Source: Iamia sp. SCSIO 61187
GTDB taxonomy: Bacteria > Actinomycetota > Acidimicrobiia > Acidimicrobiales > Iamiaceae
Assembly: GCF_019443745.1 (NCBI RefSeq)
Contig: NZ_CP050948.1
Location: forward strand, 1,488,001-1,552,000
Direction: 5' to 3'
DNA length: 64,000 bases
In this document: positions 1 through 8,095 of the stretch, in pieces
Numbering within the stretch: position 1 is the first letter of the stretch
Layout of the letters: the number at the start of each line of letters is the position of its first letter
The notes under the pieces: generated by a model
The model's input: the letters and a program-made list of their open reading frames with translations, nothing else
Told to the model about the DNA's origin: nothing
Databases searched by the model: none
Program-made: the position numbers and the translations under genes

Positions 1-258
1 GCGGTGGCCGCCGCCCTCTCCTGGCGCAGGGGATCGGCCTACCGCGCCGCGACGCTGGCCCAGACCGGCCTCTACGGGCTGGCCGTCGTGGGCCTCACCC
101 GACCCACGAGTCGGCTCGGACGGTCGCGCCCGTGCGGCATGGCCGCCTACTTCGCCATGGTGAACGCCGCCGGACTGGTCGCGGCGACCAACGTCCTCCG
201 GGGACGCCGCATCGAGCAGTGGAGCCCGGCCCGACGGCCCGAGGACGGTCCCGGGTGA
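1..258 (+). CDS. Glycosyltransferase, C-terminal end (partial)
   Basis: Only the last 85 residues are in the window; the frame is open from base 1, so the gene starts upstream. The visible part has hydrophobic stretches followed by YFAMVNAAGLVAA and a basic tail with RIEQW.P.R. This pattern resembles the end of membrane-bound GT2 glycosyltransferases of exopolysaccharide loci. The stop codon overlaps the GTG start of the polymerase-like gene that follows (GTGA), so the two are probably translated together. The family call rests on tail resemblance and on the polysaccharide context only. Confidence 0.5.
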   Translation, partial: AVAAALSWRRGSAYRAATLAQTGLYGLAVVGLTRPTSRLGRSRPCGMAAYFAMVNAAGLVAATNVLRGRRIEQWSPARRPEDGPG

Positions 259-1796
259 CGGCCACGACGGTCGACCACCGCCGGACCGAGCTGGCCGTGC
301 GGGCGTGGGGGCACCGGTTCGCCCCGCCCATCGTCGCCGTCCTCGTCGCCGCGGCGACGGCGACCGTGGCCCTCGACCAGCCGATCGCCGCCCTGGCGGC
401 CGGGGCGGCCGTGGCCGCCCTCGTCATCGGCGATCGGCCGCAGGCGGCCACTGTCGTGTGCGTCGGTCTCGTCTTCTCCAACGCGGTCGTCGTCGCCACG
501 ACCGAGCACGGCGTGCCCAAGCTGTTCGCCGCCCTGGTCCCCCTCCTCCTGCTGGTGACCATCGGCCACCGGACGTGCATCGAGCGCCAGCCCCTCGTGC
601 TGCCCCGTGCCACCCCGTGGGTCGTCGCCTTCCTCGTGGTCCAGCTGGTGGGCGGCGCCACCAGCCGCCAACCGGCCACGTCGCTCAACGACGTCACGAC
701 CTTCGTCGTCGAGGGCATGGCCCTGTGGATCCTGCTCGCCAACGCGGCGCGAGGCGCCGACGTCATCCGAGCGTGCGCGGTCGTGCTGGTCATGTCCGCT
801 GCGGCCCTGTCCCTCCTCTCGGTGGCGCAGGAGAGCGGGATCGTCGAGGACGGCGACGCCTACGGCTTCGCCCAGGTGAGCGATGCCGTGGTGGCCGAGG
901 ACGAGGCCGCGGGGCAGGAGGGCGAGAGCCGTCATGCCGGGCCCGTGGGTGAGCAGAACCGGTGGGCCCAGTGCCTGGCCCTGGTGATCCCCCTCGCCGT
1001 CGCCCTCGCGGCCCGAGATCGGTCCCGCACCGTCCGCCTGATCGCCCTGGCCGCGGTCCCCGCCATCGGCGCGGGGATCGTCCTGACCTACTCGAGGGGC
1101 GCAGCCGTCGGGTTGGTCCTGGCGACGCTCGTGGCGGTGATGCTCCGATGGGTGCCCCGGGCGGCGACCGTCGCCGCCCTCGCCCTCGTCGTGGTGGCGC
1201 TCGCCGTCGGCGCGCCCGTGTTCGCGTCACGGGCCTCGACCGTCGTGACGGCGCGGAGCTCGGCAACGGGCGGGGATGCCGTCGCCGAGGGCGGCGAGAC
1301 CGACGGCTCCTTCTCGAACCGGGCCGTCGAGGCGTCGGCCGCCGTCGCCGTGTTCGTGCACCACCCGCTCGTCGGCGTGGGGCCGGGGCTCTTCCCCACG
1401 TACTTCCAGGACGAGGCGCGACGGCTCGGCGCCGATCGGATCGTCGGCGTCGACCGCGAGGCCCACAACCTCTACCTCGGCATCGCCGCCGACACCGGTG
1501 CGCTCGGGATCGGCGCGTTCGTCGGCATCGTCGTCACGATCCTGCGGCCGCTGGCGGCCGTGCGCCGCCGGTTCGCGGCGTCCCGGCCTGATCTCTCCGC
1601 CCTGGCCACCGGGTACGCCATGGCCATCGTGGTCTACCTCACCACCGGGCTGTTCCTGCACTTCGCCTACATCCGCTACTTCTGGCTGTTCGCCGGGCTG
1701 GCCGCGGCCATGGGCGTGGTCGACGACGCCACCGACGGGGCCCCGTCCCGGGTGGAGCCCGCCGACGCCCCGGTCCCGGAGCCGACGTGCCCGTGA
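255..1796 (+). CDS. O-antigen ligase / polymerase-like membrane protein (Wzy_C family)
   Basis: The protein has 513 residues and about a dozen membrane segments. The Wzy_C-type signature is visible: LTYSRGA near residue 277 followed by a membrane span, a large extracytoplasmic loop, and the AHNLYLGIAADTG motif near residue 403. The Arg of YSRG and the His of AHN are typical of this family, which joins polysaccharide repeat units at the outer membrane face. In a Gram-positive-type cell it would act as a polymerase or transferase of a surface glycan. The GTG start at 255 overlaps the preceding stop by GTGA; a longer reading from 132 lies inside the upstream gene and is unlikely. The end overlaps the next gene. 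Confidence 0.85.
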   Translation: MTATTVDHRRTELAVRAWGHRFAPPIVAVLVAAATATVALDQPIAALAAGAAVAALVIGDRPQAATVVCVGLVFSNAVVVATTEHGVPKLFAALVPLLLLVTIGHRTCIERQPLVLPRATPWVVAFLVVQLVGGATSRQPATSLNDVTTFVVEGMALWILLANAARGADVIRACAVVLVMSAAALSLLSVAQESGIVEDGDAYGFAQVSDAVVAEDEAAGQEGESRHAGPVGEQNRWAQCLALVIPLAVALAARDRSRTVRLIALAAVPAIGAGIVLTYSRGAAVGLVLATLVAVMLRWVPRAATVAALALVVVALAVGAPVFASRASTVVTARSSATGGDAVAEGGETDGSFSNRAVEASAAVAVFVHHPLVGVGPGLFPTYFQDEARRLGADRIVGVDREAHNLYLGIAADTGALGIGAFVGIVVTILRPLAAVRRRFAASRPDLSALATGYAMAIVVYLTTGLFLHFAYIRYFWLFAGLAAAMGVVDDATDGAPSRVEPADAPVPEPTCP

Positions 1797-3238
1797 CCGC
1801 CGGCCTGCGGCCGTGGACCCCGGACCCGCCGGGGGACAACCGACCGCTCCTCGTGCGGTGGCCCCGGTGGCGCCTCCTCCTCGACGACCCGGCGCCGGCG
1901 TCCGTCCTCATCGTCGGCGAGGCCGACCCGGGCGTGGAGCGGTGGCTGCGCAGCGTCGCCGCCCCGACCCGGTGGGTCGGGGGCCCTCGTGGCCTCACCC
2001 GTCCTGCGGCGCTGGTGGTGGTGGGCTCCGACGCCGCAGGGGCCTTCACCGACCGGCGAGCGCTGACGTGGCTGGTCCGCAGCTGCACCGAGGACGGTGC
2101 CGTGTGGATGCCAGGGCGGCGGGCACGCCGTCGTGAGCACGCACTCACGGCCGCGGGCTTCGCCTCTCTCCGGTGGTTGGGCGACGACCGCGCGAGCCAC
2201 TGGCGTCGCAGCCCGCTCGGGGACGGGGTCGTGGCCTCGCGCCGGGGCCCGCCCGACCGGCCCCCGGCATGGCTGGCCGCCATCGGGGCGCGCGTCGGGT
2301 GGGACCCGTCCTCGGCCTGGACCCTCGAGACCCCTGGGGCCTACCCGTCGCAGAAGGCCGTGGCCCTGCTGCGCCCCCGGCACGACGGCGAGGGGGGGGC
2401 GGTGGTGAAGCTGGCCCAGGACCCGCGCGCGGACGACAGGGTGCGGAACGAGGTGGCCGCGCTCCGGGCGCTGGCCGTCGCCGCGCCGGGCTTCCTCTCG
2501 TCCCGGGCGCCGGCCGTGCTCGACCAGCTCGACGTGGGCGGCACGGCGGCGGTGGTCGAGCAGGGCCTGTGGGGGCGCCCGTTCCTCGAGGCGAGCACCC
2601 TGCGACCCGACTGCCCGTTGGCAGCCGACGCCGCGGCCGCGACCGGCGAGCTGGCCGACGTTCGTCCGGCGGTGGTGCCCGGAGCCCGCCTGGCGGAGCA
2701 CCTCGGCCAGCTGCGGGAGCGGTTCGTCGCCGCGTTCGACCCGTCCCCGACCGTCTCCGAGCTCCTGGCCGAGCAGGTCGCCGTCGTCGCGTCGCGGCCC
2801 GTGGTGCCCACGGTCGTCGTCCACGGGGACCTCGGCACGTGGAACCTCCTCGTCGTCGACGGTCGCGTCCGCATCCTCGACTGGGAGTCCGCCGCCGCCG
2901 GCGGCCCGCCTCTCTGGGACCTCGCCTACCTCGCCCGCTCCTACGCGGTGCGGAGCGGACGTCGTCGTGGCCTCACTCGCGCCCGGGCCATCGACCGGCA
3001 CCTCGTCGAGGGATCGGCCCTCACCACGACGCTGGCTGGGTGGTTCGCGCGCTACCGAGACCACGTGGGCCTCGACCCCGAGCTCGGGGAGGCCCTCTTC
3101 CACACCTGTTGGATGCACCGGGCGGTGAAGGAGTCGGCCCGGCTCGCGCCCGGGGTGACCGGGCACTACGGGACGCTGTGCGCCCGACTCTTGGAGCAGC
3201 GCCGATCCGCCGGCCTCCGTCAGCTCCTCGGCACCTGA
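1787..3238 (+). CDS. Aminoglycoside-phosphotransferase-fold kinase in the polysaccharide operon
   Basis: This 483-residue protein has a C-terminal kinase-like domain: VVHGDLGTWNLL near residue 344 is the Brenner-type catalytic motif and ILDWESA near residue 363 is the metal-binding Asp motif, as in APH/choline kinase folds. About 180 N-terminal residues, starting with a short VLIVGEADPG segment, are not recognised. Overlap with the polymerase-like gene suggests phosphorylation of a sugar, lipid or small substrate in surface-glycan assembly, but the substrate is unknown. The GTG at 1787 or the one at 1793 could be the start; 1793 gives a GTGA overlap. The 3' end overlaps a convergent small gene by 19 bp. 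Confidence 0.75.
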   Translation: MPVTAGLRPWTPDPPGDNRPLLVRWPRWRLLLDDPAPASVLIVGEADPGVERWLRSVAAPTRWVGGPRGLTRPAALVVVGSDAAGAFTDRRALTWLVRSCTEDGAVWMPGRRARRREHALTAAGFASLRWLGDDRASHWRRSPLGDGVVASRRGPPDRPPAWLAAIGARVGWDPSSAWTLETPGAYPSQKAVALLRPRHDGEGGAVVKLAQDPRADDRVRNEVAALRALAVAAPGFLSSRAPAVLDQLDVGGTAAVVEQGLWGRPFLEASTLRPDCPLAADAAAATGELADVRPAVVPGARLAEHLGQLRERFVAAFDPSPTVSELLAEQVAVVASRPVVPTVVVHGDLGTWNLLVVDGRVRILDWESAAAGGPPLWDLAYLARSYAVRSGRRRGLTRARAIDRHLVEGSALTTTLAGWFARYRDHVGLDPELGEALFHTCWMHRAVKESARLAPGVTGHYGTLCARLLEQRRSAGLRQLLGT

Positions 3239-3522
3239 CCGCGCGCCCGGCGGGGACGGCCGTTCACGACGCCCACGCCCGCCCCCACCACGGCGAGGAC
3301 CACTGCGCCCCCCGCGGCCACGACGCCCTCTTCGGCGTCGGGCACCACGTCGACGAAGGGGACCGCCACCGCCAGCGCGGCGGCGACGCCGCAGACCAGG
3401 CCGGTGACCAGCTGGACGGTCCAGCGGCTGCCCCACGTCCGCTGGTAGCGGATCGACCAGGCGGCCGCGAGCACCACGGCCACTCCGGCGACGACCAGCA
3501 CGACGACGTCTCGCAGGGTCAC
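3220..3522 (-). CDS. Small hypothetical membrane protein
   Basis: This 100-residue reading has three hydrophobic segments (about residues 4-22, 33-58 and 68-87) and a basic C-terminus. The GTG start at 3522 is inferred because a membrane-protein-like composition begins there; upstream the same frame is only the shadow of the plus-strand gene. It is convergent with the kinase-like gene and its last codons overlap that gene. No family is recognised. Confidence 0.55.
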   Translation of the reverse strand: MTLRDVVVLVVAGVAVVLAAAWSIRYQRTWGSRWTVQLVTGLVCGVAAALAVAVPFVDVVPDAEEGVVAAGGAVVLAVVGAGVGVVNGRPRRARGQVPRS

Positions 3523-3654
3523 TGCGCAACGGTACGAGCCACACCGGGCGCACCGGATGCCCTGAAGAGGGGAGGCTGCCTCACCCCACCCGCGGAGCCT
3601 GCCTCGCCAAGGCCCTCCGACACTCCTGTGGTGCCGCACGAAGGGGCACGACCG

Positions 3655-5952
3655 ATGAGCGGAGGTCCGATGGGACGCAGGCATGACGAGCAGCGTGGGT
3701 GGAGGGTGAGCCTCGTGGGCGCCGCTCTGGTGGCGGTGATGACGATGGCGATGGCGATCGCCCCCGGGGCCCCGACGGGTGCCGCCGAGGGCGACGTCGG
3801 GATCGAGGGACCGGCGTTCGTCGAGAGCGGCCTGCCCACGGTGACGATGGCCGAGAGCAAGATGTGGTTCCACGACGGCACGTGGTTCGCCGCCATGTTG
3901 CGCACGGGTGAGCCGAGCAGCGGCGGCAGCCCCGACGCCGACGTCGTGGTCCACAAGCGGGTGGGAACCGACTGGATCCCCACCAGCGCCGTGATCGACA
4001 CGAGGGCCACCTCCAAGCAGGACGTGGTGGCGGTGGGCGACACCCTCTACGTCCTGTCGCACCGCAAGCTGGACAACTCCGATGGCCTGCTCATGACGGA
4101 CCCGGACCAGTTCGCGCGCCTCGCCAAGTTCACCTACAACGCCTCGACGGACACCTACGTCCCCGTCGCCGGGTTCCCCAAGGTGGTCAACCAGTACCGG
4201 GTGGAGTCGGCGACGATGGACGTCGACTCGACCGGGGCGGTCTGGGTCGCCTGGGCCCAGAGCGGCCAGGTGCTCTGGCAGCGCTCGACCGACGGCGGCG
4301 CGACGTTCTCGGCTCCCGCCGCGCTGACGGTGGACCACGCCACACCCACCGTCGACGACATCGCCTCGCTCGTCGCCTACGGAGACCGGGTCGGGATCAT
4401 GTGGGGCGACCAGTCGGTCGGGGACGACGGCTACTGGTTCACCTCGACCGCAGCCGGCAGCGGCGCGGCGACGTGGACGGCGAGCGAGGCCGCCTTCGTC
4501 GGGACCAACCGGGGCGATGACCACATCAGCCTCAAGGCCGTCGGCGGCCAGATCGTCGCTGCGGTCAAGACCCGGGTCGGCCTGAGCAACAACACGCTGG
4601 TCGCCCTGCTCACCCGCAGTGCGACGGGGACCTGGGCGGCGACGAGCGCCTGGGCTGGCATCACCGAGGCCACCCGCCCCGTCGTCACGGTGGACACGAC
4701 GAACAACGTCGCCCACCTGTTCGCCACCCTGCCCAACGGGACCACCACGGCCCACCAGGGCGTGTACCACAAGTCGACGCCGCTGGCGGCGCCGTCGTTC
4801 ACGCCGGCCGCCCAGGGGACGCCGGTGATGACCCGCACCGGCGGCAACATCGCCGACGTCACGTCGACCAAGCAGGGCGTCACCGCGACCAGCGAGCTCG
4901 TCGTCCTGGCCGCCGACAACACGAGCGACCGCTACTGGAGCGCTGAGGTCGCCATCGAGGAGCCGGCCGCCCAGCCCCCGACCGCGCCCGCCTCGGTCAC
5001 GGCGACGGCCGGGCGTCGGTCCGCCACGGTCTCGTGGACCGCCGCCACACCCGGCAGCGGCCCCATCACCGGGTACCGGATCACCTCCACGCCGGCGCTG
5101 CCGACACCCGTGGCCGACCAGCCCGCCTCCGCCCGTGGGCCCATCACCGTGACGGTGCCCACCGGCGTGGCTCGCACCTTCCAGGTCCGGGCGCTGTCGG
5201 GAGCTCTCGTCGGCCCACCGGCGTCGAGCGCGTCGGTGACGCCGAACAACCACCAGCCCTTCGCCAGCACGGCGGCCTTCGCCGACCGGCAGGCCCAGGA
5301 CTTCCTCGGCCGACCGGCCACCGACGCCGAGAAGGCGGAGGTCCAACGGATCCTCGTCACCGAGGACCAGGCCGGGTCGGCCGCCGTGCTCGCCCCGGAG
5401 TTCTTCGCCCACCCGAGCGTGGCGGGGACCAACGGGACGAGCGACGACAAGGTGACCGGGCTGAAGGGCTTGCAGGCCCAGATCACCCGCCTCTACCTGG
5501 CGTACTACCTGCGCACGCCGGACAAGGGCGGCCTCGAGTACTGGGTCCAGCAGCGCAACGCCGGGATGAGCCTCACACGGGTGTCGGAGCACTTCGCCAG
5601 CCTGAGGGAGTTCCGCGAGCGCTACGGCACCCTGACCAACCGCGAGTTCGTCGAGCTCATCTACCAGAACATCCTGGGGCGCCCGGGCGAGAAGTCCGGG
5701 GTCGACTTCTGGACCGCTCAGCTCGACTCTCGCCGCCGGTCCCGAGGCTGGGTCATGATCGGCTTCTCGGAGTCGAGCGAGTACATCACCTCCACCGTCC
5801 GGACGGTGTCGGTGGTGCTGGTCTACTGCTCGATGCTCGACCGGATCCCGACCACGGAGGAGCTCCAGGCCGAGGCGGGCAGGCCGTCGACCGCTGCGGT
5901 GGTCGACGGGATCCTGGCCGGCTCCGAGTACAGGGCACGGGTGGCGTCATGA
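3655..5952 (+). CDS. Secreted propeller-like, FN3 and DUF4214 domain protein
   Basis: The 765-residue protein starts with a basic region and a hydrophobic signal segment ending near AAEGD. Residues about 45-435 form a repetitive region with sialidase/BNR-like stretches (DGGATF.AP near residue 218). Residues about 442-530 are a fibronectin type III domain, and residues about 540-755 carry two DUF4214-type repeats (LYLAYYLRTPDKGGLEYW and the later LIYQNILGRPGEKSGVDFW). DUF4214 proteins occur in secreted surface-layer or matrix proteins, often beside glycan genes. ATG 3655 is chosen; ATG 3670, behind a GGAGGT, is an alternative. It overlaps the next gene by ATGA, so the two are probably coexpressed. 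Confidence 0.82.
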   Translation: MSGGPMGRRHDEQRGWRVSLVGAALVAVMTMAMAIAPGAPTGAAEGDVGIEGPAFVESGLPTVTMAESKMWFHDGTWFAAMLRTGEPSSGGSPDADVVVHKRVGTDWIPTSAVIDTRATSKQDVVAVGDTLYVLSHRKLDNSDGLLMTDPDQFARLAKFTYNASTDTYVPVAGFPKVVNQYRVESATMDVDSTGAVWVAWAQSGQVLWQRSTDGGATFSAPAALTVDHATPTVDDIASLVAYGDRVGIMWGDQSVGDDGYWFTSTAAGSGAATWTASEAAFVGTNRGDDHISLKAVGGQIVAAVKTRVGLSNNTLVALLTRSATGTWAATSAWAGITEATRPVVTVDTTNNVAHLFATLPNGTTTAHQGVYHKSTPLAAPSFTPAAQGTPVMTRTGGNIADVTSTKQGVTATSELVVLAADNTSDRYWSAEVAIEEPAAQPPTAPASVTATAGRRSATVSWTAATPGSGPITGYRITSTPALPTPVADQPASARGPITVTVPTGVARTFQVRALSGALVGPPASSASVTPNNHQPFASTAAFADRQAQDFLGRPATDAEKAEVQRILVTEDQAGSAAVLAPEFFAHPSVAGTNGTSDDKVTGLKGLQAQITRLYLAYYLRTPDKGGLEYWVQQRNAGMSLTRVSEHFASLREFRERYGTLTNREFVELIYQNILGRPGEKSGVDFWTAQLDSRRRSRGWVMIGFSESSEYITSTVRTVSVVLVYCSMLDRIPTTEELQAEAGRPSTAAVVDGILAGSEYRARVAS

Positions 5953-6710
5953 GCGCCATCGCCCAGCGGAAGGCCTGGCCCGTGGCCGTCGGCGCTGCCA
6001 CCGTGGTCGCCGCCGGGCTGCTGCTGGCGCCCTTCACGGCGGCGGCAGTGGAGCCGATCCCGGGGGGTGCGACCGTCGACGGCTCGACGGCGGAGTGGAC
6101 ACCGGCCGACGAGGCGTTCGCCCTCGTGGGCAACGACCCCCCTCACCTGGAGCGGGGCCGGGTGTCCCTGCGCTACGACTGCGCGGACGAGGTGCTCTAC
6201 GCGCTGATCATGGCGGGACCGGGCCTGCGGTTGCAGGCGACCGATCCCGACGAGGCGTACATCCGCCTGGGGTCCGAGCCCAAGCTCGTCAGCGGCACCG
6301 ACGGTGCCGACGGGGAGGCACCGGACGCCGCGTGGGTCGACCTCCAGGGTGCGACGGCGGCGGGGATCGAGATGGGGGCCCCGCTGCCCCCGGGCTCCTA
6401 CGACGATCTCCGGGCCCACGCCAAGCTGCCGAACGACAGCGAGGACGGCTACGAGACGCTCGACCTGGCGCCGCGCTACCAGCAGGTCACGATCACGTGT
6501 CCCGAGGACGGGGCCACCGACGCCGCCCTCGTCGCTGACGTCGATGCTGCCTCCGGCGACGTCGCCGACCCCGCCGACGTGGCCGACCCCGCGGGCCTGG
6601 CCCGGACCGGGGCCCCGCTCCTCTCCGCCCTCACCGGTGCCGGCCTCCTCCTGGTCGCAGGAGGAGCCGCGATCCGCCTCCGTCGGTGGTCTCGACCGAC
6701 GGCGCCTTGA
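5949..6710 (+). CDS. Secreted protein with LPXTG-like C-terminal anchor
   Basis: The 253-residue protein has an N-terminal signal peptide ending near TAAAVEP, an extracellular domain rich in acidic residues, and a tail made of LARTG near residue 217, a hydrophobic span and basic RLRRW. This tripartite tail is the layout of sortase-type anchors, with A in place of the usual P. No sortase gene is in the window. The ATGA overlap with the DUF4214 gene suggests the two act together at the surface. The middle domain is unrecognised. The 3' end overlaps the Wzz-like gene by 25 bp. Confidence 0.7.
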   Translation: MSAIAQRKAWPVAVGAATVVAAGLLLAPFTAAAVEPIPGGATVDGSTAEWTPADEAFALVGNDPPHLERGRVSLRYDCADEVLYALIMAGPGLRLQATDPDEAYIRLGSEPKLVSGTDGADGEAPDAAWVDLQGATAAGIEMGAPLPPGSYDDLRAHAKLPNDSEDGYETLDLAPRYQQVTITCPEDGATDAALVADVDAASGDVADPADVADPAGLARTGAPLLSALTGAGLLLVAGGAAIRLRRWSRPTAP

Positions 6711-8095
6711 TCGACGGGTCGGCAGCCCCCCGGTTCCCCTGCCGGGCCGATGCTGCCGCACCCGTCCGGCTCGGTGGTTCGGGCGGCACCCCTCCCCGCC
6801 GCTCGGATCGCCGAGCCACGACGTCGGGTGCCGGAGGGTTCTTCCCGGTCATCCGACGCTGGGTGATCGTGATCGCCGTGGCCACCGGCATCGCCCTGCT
6901 GGTCGGGTACGGGCTGGCCCGACAGGCCACCCCGACCTACGAGGCGCGCGCGAAGCTCCTGGTGGGCCCGCTGAACGCGGACATCGCCACCGTACGGGCG
7001 GCCACCGCCGCCACCGGCACCTACGTCCAGCTGGCCGGGGCTCCGGCCACCGTCGAGGCCGTGGCGCGCGACACCGGCGTCGACCCGGACCAGCTCTACT
7101 CCGGCATGCGGGCGACGACCGACCCGGAGGCCCGGATCCTCCGGGTGCGGGCCCGGGCCCACACCGCCGCCGATGCCGCCGCGGTGGCCAACGGTGTGGC
7201 CCGACGTCTCATCCGGCTGGCCGCGGACGACTCCCCGGCCCTCGCCGGGCGGCTGACCCTCATCGACGGGGCGACGCCGCCGTCGTCGCCGATCAGCCCC
7301 CGCATCGCGGTCATCGCCCCCCTCGCCGCCGCCGGTGGGCTGCTCGGGGGGTTGGCCCTCGTCATGGTCCTGGAGCTGCTGGGCGATGCGGCCGGGTCGG
7401 TGACCGAGGTGCGACGGGCGGCGCGGGTGCCGGCCCTCACGCTGCCGGCGGTCACCCGTCGGCCCAGCGCGGTGCGGGGCGGCCAGGTGGTGGCCAGGCA
7501 CCTCGACCTGGTCCGTCCCGGCGCGACGTCGGTCCTGCTCACCGGCACGTCTGCCCTCGACGGTGGCGGTCGGTTGGCCCTCGAGCTGGCGGCGGCCTGG
7601 GCCGCCGACGGCCACCGGGTCGTCGTCGTCGACGCAGGCGCGGGGGAGACCACCGCCGTCATGGGGCTCGAGGAGCGGCCCGGGGTGACCGAGGCGCTGG
7701 AGGGCCGGGAGGTCGCGCCCACGGTGCTCGGCGGGCGGGTCGAGGCTCTGGGAGGGCCGCGCGCCCCATCGCTCGGCCGGGTGGAGCCGTCCGCCGCCCG
7801 CCGGGTCGTGGAGGACCTGGTCGCGTCGGGGGCGCGGGTCGTCGTCCACGCGCCGCCGGCGACGCTCGAGCCGGCGACGCTGGCGTGGGCGCGGGTCGTG
7901 GACTCGACCGTGCTGGTGTCCCGGCGCGACACCGGACGCCGGGAGCCGCTCACCCAGGTGGCCGACGCCCTCCAGCGCGTCGGCGCCGACCTGGCCTTCA
8001 CCGTCTTGCACCCAGGTGGCCGGAACCCCCTCGGCGTGACCGCGCCCCGGCTCCGGCCGGCGAGAGCCCGGGGACGAGAGGCGGTGCCGGCGTGA
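6686..8095 (+). CDS. Wzz / BY-kinase-like polysaccharide chain-length protein with degenerate P-loop
   Basis: The 469-residue protein has a membrane span at about residues 54-72, a periplasm-type region with YEARAKLLVGP, and a second span at about 208-232: the Wzz (chain-length determinant) layout. The cytoplasmic half resembles the CpsD/CapB tyrosine-kinase domain, with VVVVDAGAG near residue 312 at the Walker A' position. The Walker A site reads LLTGTSALDGGGRLA, with no GKS/T lysine, and there is no tyrosine-rich tail. I infer it keeps the chain-length scaffold but probably lost kinase activity. It overlaps genes on both sides, consistent with an operon. Confidence 0.78.
   Translation: MVSTDGALIDGSAAPRFPCRADAAAPVRLGGSGGTPPRRSDRRATTSGAGGFFPVIRRWVIVIAVATGIALLVGYGLARQATPTYEARAKLLVGPLNADIATVRAATAATGTYVQLAGAPATVEAVARDTGVDPDQLYSGMRATTDPEARILRVRARAHTAADAAAVANGVARRLIRLAADDSPALAGRLTLIDGATPPSSPISPRIAVIAPLAAAGGLLGGLALVMVLELLGDAAGSVTEVRRAARVPALTLPAVTRRPSAVRGGQVVARHLDLVRPGATSVLLTGTSALDGGGRLALELAAAWAADGHRVVVVDAGAGETTAVMGLEERPGVTEALEGREVAPTVLGGRVEALGGPRAPSLGRVEPSAARRVVEDLVASGARVVVHAPPATLEPATLAWARVVDSTVLVSRRDTGRREPLTQVADALQRVGADLAFTVLHPGGRNPLGVTAPRLRPARARGREAVPA

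Noticed and set aside
5949-6710. Considered a confirmed sortase substrate
   Set aside because: The tail reads LARTG rather than LPXTG and no sortase is in the window, so only an LPXTG-like call is made.
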